Positions 59,779 through 64,000 of a stretch of 64,000 nt of DNA are shown piece by piece. The stretch covers positions 7,936,001 to 8,000,000 of the forward strand of contig OX485806.1 in NCBI GenBank assembly GCA_950295325.1. The letters run 5' to 3'. Under the pieces are notes generated by a model, which ran no database searches, was not told where the DNA came from, and worked only from the letters and a program-made list of their open reading frames with translations. Source of the stretch: Polytrichum commune (Eukaryota; Streptophyta; Polytrichopsida; Polytrichales; Polytrichaceae). Position 1 is the first letter of the stretch. Every line of letters starts with the position of its first letter. The position numbers were made by a program, and so were the translations under genes.

Positions 59779-60495
59779 CATGTTCCAATATCATTTGAAG
59801 ATTAAGGTCTACAGTTACACTTAAGGTCAAGGCATCCAAAGTCGACCATGTCCATTTAACTGCTCACTAGGGTCACATAATGCCAACATGGATGAGATCT
59901 ATATTTTTAGGGGAACAAAGTTAAGGTGTATGTGCTTGCCAACTTGTGATTGATTACCATCATAAGAGTGTTAACAACTGTCGTAGCCAAGAATCACCAT
60001 TTAGATGAACATTGATGGGTTACTGTATAGATCAATTGTGTGTTACCCTAGACTTTATTGCATGAATTATGTAGCAAATTTCCATATTCATGAAATTTTT
60101 TTTAAACAAATTGGCATTCTCTTTAGAATTAGTTTCTCTTCACAAGAAAAATAATTCCCCGCTATTACTCCTCCTGAAGAAAAAAATGCAAACTTTCTTA
60201 TTCTAGTGGTTAAAGAAGCCCAACCTTACATCTTGAGAGGCAACACAAAAAAAACCAGTCTTAGTTAAAGGTGTGACTTTAGCATGCCAATAGAAGAAAG
60301 TAAACTTAACCAGAGTTAGTATATTCAATAATTTATCAAATTGACAGTCTAAATATAGAAACTAGATATAGCTACAGTTTTTCATGGATCAAAACCTTAT
60401 CTGAATGTGTGATGATGCCATTAATATACAAAATGAGAATACCTCACTCAACTAAGGTCAACGAACTACCCCAAAGTGCAACATTTACTGAATCG
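59779..60495. other. Upstream flank of the polygalacturonase gene
   Basis: Intergenic and AT-rich; no coding signal. Confidence 0.45.
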
Positions 60496-60502
60496 TATAA
60501 AA
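60496..60502 (+). promoter_or_regulatory. Probable TATA box of the polygalacturonase
   Basis: TATAAAA, 125 bases before the start codon, which would allow a leader of about 90 bases. Confidence 0.5.
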
Positions 60503-60620
60503 ACGAGAATGATCAAGCTTTCAAAACCTGTTGTTTTGTGTTTTTCACATTCTAAATCGGAGTGTTTTGGGTTGTTTTGACCAGTCTTGTTCGTAGTTTC
60601 AAAAATTCGTCATTGCAACC

Positions 60621-63600
60621 ATGGGTATTTCATTGAACAAGAAGTGTTGTAGACGGGAGTTAGGAAGTTTACTATTATTGCTCCTTGTTTTGGAACTTAA
60701 TCCAATGACAACTTGGGGGTCTAGATTATTACACATTGAGAAGCCCAATTCATCACTGATCCTAGATTCATCTTTGAATTCCTTTGATGTACTCTCACAA
60801 GGAGCAGTTGGTGATGGTCAAACTGATGATGCGAAGGTAAGGCTCTTAACTACTCATATTCATTCTCCATTACTACATTGATTATCCCAATTAGTGATGG
60901 AGGGCTAATAGTGCATGTGGGAAGTAGTGAAGGGGATGTTAAAATTTCTTCATGCCATGAAATTGGTGTCACCAAAAGATTCAATAGGAAGCAATATTTA
61001 TCCTGGCATGATTTATCTTGGTCTATTCCCCGAAAGTATTGGCATTGTTCACAATATATATTCAAACTATTCACATCAATGTCGATTTCTTTTATTATCT
61101 AAGTTTCTTCCCATTAAGGTTTAAAGTGATGAAGGTCCGTATCAAATGCTAAACGTAGAAACGGAACTCAACCATAGGACTTAGTAATGTTATGTTAACA
61201 AGCATATGTTGGCATATAATTCGTTTGTATCATTCTAAAAACACCTTAGAGCACACATACGTTTCTTGAAAGGCATGGCAGATGAGCATGTATTCATGAA
61301 TATACTAGTTCCACTTAGTAAAAACTTTAGTCCTCACGAAGTTTGAGACTTGGCGAAATAGTGCGTGTTTTGGAATTAGTACCGCGTGCACTAATTGGGA
61401 TAATCCAGGTAGTCATTTGAAACCAATTTTTTTCAAAATTACAAAGTCAACTAAAACAACATTCTATGTGCTATGTGGGTACCATTTGCACAGGCATTTG
61501 AGAAGACATGGAAATTAGCTTGTGAGAAAGAAGATGGGGTTATGCTTATTCCCCCCGGTAAAGCATTTCTTATCAATGCTATGGAGTTCAAAGGCTCATG
61601 CAAAGGAAGCATCACATTTCAGGTGAAGCATTTTCATCATATTCTTCATATTGGGAGCCTTGTTGGTTTGTGTTATGAGATGGCAAATTACATGGACACA
61701 ACCCATATATATGTATATCATGCACGAGGTTCCAACTAAGTTACAATGAACCAATATTTCCCAACCAAATAATCTCCAAAAGATTCGACTATTTAAAACA
61801 AGATTTAATGTACTTCAAACCCACCAAGGGAAGGATGTCTAATGATATATTACCTTCTTTAATTTTCATAATTTATTATGAATGTAAATGTGCAGTTGGA
61901 GGGTACTATTTTAGCTCCACAGTCCCGACATGATTATCCTAGCGACATGAAATGGATCACATTTGAGGACCTCGAAAACCTTCGTTTGCAAGGCGGTGGG
62001 CAATTCAATGGGCGAGGCCAAGAGTTTTGGGCTTGTCGGGAAGACAAAAAGTGTGATCGAGCTCCAACAGTGAGTAATTACTATTCTTTTTCAAGGCCAA
62101 ACAACTTAACCCCCCGAATTTATTGGCCACTCTCTCTTGGTGCTTTCGACTCGCTCCACTAATGACCACAATAACTTCCTCTTTGTGGACTCACAATTGA
62201 AAACTTGCTAAAAAAAAATCATCAAGTTACATGCTTCAACCAACAATTTTATTTTGTTTATTGCTTATTATAAATTTTTGGCTTCAAACACAACTAATTA
62301 CTTCATCATGTCACCTCCAAACCATGATGATTATATAAATGGATGGATGGAGAGGGATTCAAACTTATGTCAAGAGTCACAGAACAAGAAAATGTCAATT
62401 TACACATTCTAGAGAAGATGGTCCAATCACAATCTGGACTACATAATTGTGTCTGCATAATTATGCTTGGATTCGCTTCTAGATATGGTTTCATGTAAGG
62501 AATAATTCTGTCCAAGATTAGATAATTGAATTCGTTTTTCTAATGAGAAAAATAAAGGAAAAGACCATTTTAACAAATCAAAAATAAATTTTCGATTTAA
62601 AAATACTTTATAAACTTTTTTATTTTCATCTAAAATATACCATTTAATATTTAATATTTCATTTTTAGAACTATCAAATATTGAAAAATTAATAGTATTA
62701 TATTTTATTAAAGGAAATGATTGAATTTTTTTGTAATATTTTATAAATAGCCCAAAAGACCAAAAAACTTTATAAAATCTAATTGCATAAAAGTTTTTTG
62801 TATTGGTCGATTAAAGTCTTCAATTATTTTTTAAAAATTAGATTTTATATTTAAATTTAATTAATTATTAGAAATATGATTTTTCTAATTTAGTACAAAT
62901 TTTTTTCTATATTTTTTCCTTTTATATTTGTGTTTTTTTCATCAAATAAAATAGTATGAAATAAATTAGATGGACATAAAATAAGAAAAAATAAATTTTC
63001 TTGCTTTTTATTTGATGGAATACGAATAGTACCTTGATCTTTACTAAATAATTTATTTTTATCAGTAATATATTGATGGTATACACGAATCGTGTGCTGT
63101 GCAGGCTGTGATTGTGAATCGTTGTGCATCTTGCATCCTCTCAAATATCAATTTTGTTGATAGCCAGCAAGTTCACCTCAAGCTTACGGAGTGTACGAAT
63201 GGTATTGTTGATTCTGTAACAATTACAGCCCCAGCTGATAGCCCCAATACAGATGGAATTCACATCACGGCGTCCACGAGCATGATAGTGCGAAACTCAC
63301 GCATCACCACTGGTATGCGTTCATCAGCTCAAATTGCGTCGAAAACGATTTAATTTTCAATACAAGACTTGCTGGTGGAACAAAGTACCCAGTAAGGCAC
63401 CTGGTTTGAAGCATATTTGATATCAATATATATATATATTGTTGGATAAGTGAGCTGGATTGCATGTTTGTTTGGCAGGAGATGATTGTGTGTCAATTTC
63501 AAAAGATTGCCATGGTATCAAGATCAATAATGTGTATTGCGGACCAGGATGTCATGGCATAAGGTAATCATCATGTCACCTCCAAACCAAAGCGATCTGC

Positions 63601-63945
63601 AGCATAACTCAAAATGGAATCATCTGGTGAAACACACGCCGCACATTCGCTGCTCGGTGGGGCCGGTATTTAGGGACGAACATACCACATTCCTTTCAAA
63701 ATGTTCGAATGATTCTGTTCTTATGTTCGGACTAATGTGACATGGTGGTAGCCAACTGTTACTGTTTATGCGTTCCAACTTCACTGGCGAGTTACTTTAC
63801 GAACTAAAAGTCTGGGTCGTTTCTGATGTTGTGCAGTGTGGGGAGTTTGGGGAGGAATGGAGCCCACGAGGAAGTGTCCGATGTTGAAGTGACAGGATGT
63901 ACATTTGAAGGCACCACAAACGGTGTGCGAATCAAGACATGGCAG
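60621..63945 (+). CDS. Polygalacturonase, GH28 family, 5' part (six exons seen)
   Basis: Exons: 60621-60836, 61494-61622, 61896-62069, 63105-63312, 63479-63563 and 63837-63945. All have GT-AG borders and join in frame to 307 residues; the gene continues beyond the window. GH28 enzymes hydrolyse alpha-1,4-galacturonan in pectin at the cell wall, with roles in cell separation and pollen or organ growth. A hydrophobic signal (about 14-27, LGSLLLLLLVLELN) precedes the mature part, which starts near SFDVLSQGAVGDGQTDD. GH28 motifs: SPNTDG (catalytic Asp223), GDDC (Asp244, Asp245), CGPGCHGIS (His268) and RIKTW (302-306). The usual form of the third motif is CGPGHGIS; here a Cys is inserted before His. 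Intron 1 is filled by a MITE and intron 3 by plastid DNA. Endo- versus exo-activity cannot be told. Confidence 0.92.
60872..61413. mobile_element. MITE, family A copy 4, in polygalacturonase intron 1
   Basis: Left end ACTACATTGATTATCCCAAT and the reverse complement of the right end ACTACCTGGATTATCCCAAT, both continuing TAGTG. It occupies 542 of the 657 bases of intron 1; without it the intron would be about 115 bp. The interior is shared with the element at 957-1277. Confidence 0.8.
61494..61622 (+). CDS. Polygalacturonase exon 2 (residues 73-115)
   Basis: Acceptor CAG at 61491-61493, donor CAG|GTGAAG. It encodes AFEKTWKLACEKEDGVMLIP and PGKAFLINAMEFKGSCKGSI. Phase 0 at both ends. Confidence 0.9.
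61896..62069 (+). CDS. Polygalacturonase exon 3 (residues 116-173)
   Basis: Starts LEGTILAPQS after CAG and ends CDRAPT before GTGAGT. It contains GGGQFNGRGQEFW, the conserved G.G..(N/D)G.G..(W/F)W region of plant GH28. Phase 0 at both ends. Confidence 0.9.
62505..63088 (-). pseudogene. Nuclear plastid insertion: rpoC2 fragment in polygalacturonase intron 3
   Basis: A strikingly AT-rich block. On - it translates as plastid RNA polymerase beta'' subunit. It starts with VYHQYITDKNKLFSKDQGTI, then RIPSNKKQENLFFLILCPSN and LFHTILFDEKN. After stops and frame changes it gives FGLLGYL, SFPLIKYNTINFSIFD, IKWYILDENKKVYKVFLNR, FIFDLLKWSFPLFFSLEKRI and a terminal SNLGQ. The order and spacing follow RpoC2 of bryophyte-like plastomes as I know it. 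Disabling changes show that it is a nuclear copy. The left boundary is uncertain; the right boundary lies within about 20 bases of the exon 4 acceptor. Assignment rests on recalled family features, not on a search. Confidence 0.75.
63105..63312 (+). CDS. Polygalacturonase exon 4 (residues 174-243)
   Basis: Acceptor GTGCAG at 63099-63104. It encodes AVIVNRCASCILSNINF and the SPNTDGIHI active-site motif, and ends phase 1 (ACT G|GTATGC). It joins directly to APT of exon 3, as in other plant GH28 genes. Confidence 0.9.
63479..63563 (+). CDS. Polygalacturonase exon 5 (residues 243-271)
   Basis: Encodes (G)DDCVSISKDCHGIKINNV and YCGPGCHGI, carrying two catalytic Asp residues and His268. It ends phase 2 before GTAATC. 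Confidence 0.9.
63837..63945 (+). CDS. Polygalacturonase exon 6 (residues 271-307)
   Basis: Encodes SVGSLGRNGAHEEVSDVEVT and TNGVRIKTWQ, with donor CAG|GTACAC at 63946. The remaining exons lie outside the window; 63946-64000 is the start of intron 6. Confidence 0.9.
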
Positions 63946-64000
63946 GTACACAACCTTGAGACTTGTTTGTAGAACCATCCACCACTAACATATAGCAGTA

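Noticed and set aside
62890-63144. 85-codon frame on - overlapping polygalacturonase exon 4
   Set aside because: Its body is the rpoC2 plastid fragment; the N-terminal part is only the antisense of exon 4.

Overview
This is nuclear DNA of a land plant. The genes have GT-AG introns, and one gene is a WRKY transcription factor with the plant-specific intron inside the WRKY domain. The rest is AT-rich and repeat-laden, with miniature inverted-repeat elements (MITEs), decayed LINE retrotransposons, minisatellites and one plastid DNA insertion. The plastid piece looks like rpoC2 from a very AT-rich plastome. That, together with the WRKY sequence type, leans towards a bryophyte or another non-flowering plant; this placement is inference.

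Only three protein genes are well supported. (1) A WRKY gene on + has three exons at 34795-36257, 40298-40444 and 42198-43266. It encodes 892 residues, very long for a single-domain WRKY. It has small upstream ORFs, and its splice donor lies in a tandemly triplicated repeat. (2) An intronless TPR-repeat gene lies on - at 51901-52557, with a five-copy tandem array just past its 3' end and a CCAAT pentanucleotide repeat just upstream of its start codon. (3) The first six exons of a GH28 polygalacturonase lie on + from 60621 and run off the window. Its intron 1 is mostly a MITE. Its intron 3 carries the plastid rpoC2 fragment, which ends about 16 bp before the acceptor.

Layout: 1-18 kb is repeat-rich DNA without a supported gene. 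18.1-21.5 kb holds two LINE relics on -, one with reverse transcriptase and one with RNase H. 21.5-29.2 kb is intergenic, with MITEs, a 27-bp minisatellite and one decayed ORF region. 29.2-34.8 kb is less repetitive and leads into the WRKY gene. 34.8-43.3 kb is the WRKY gene. 43.3-50.6 kb is AT-rich intergenic DNA. 50.6-53.3 kb is the TPR locus. 53.3-60.5 kb is intergenic. 60.5-64 kb is the polygalacturonase.

The three genes show no functional link; this is ordinary plant gene spacing, not an operon or cluster. The most informative signals are the mobile and repeat elements, several with terminal inverted repeats and target-site duplications that can be read directly, and how they have reshaped introns and gene flanks. 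I saw no convincing tRNA, rRNA or CRISPR array.
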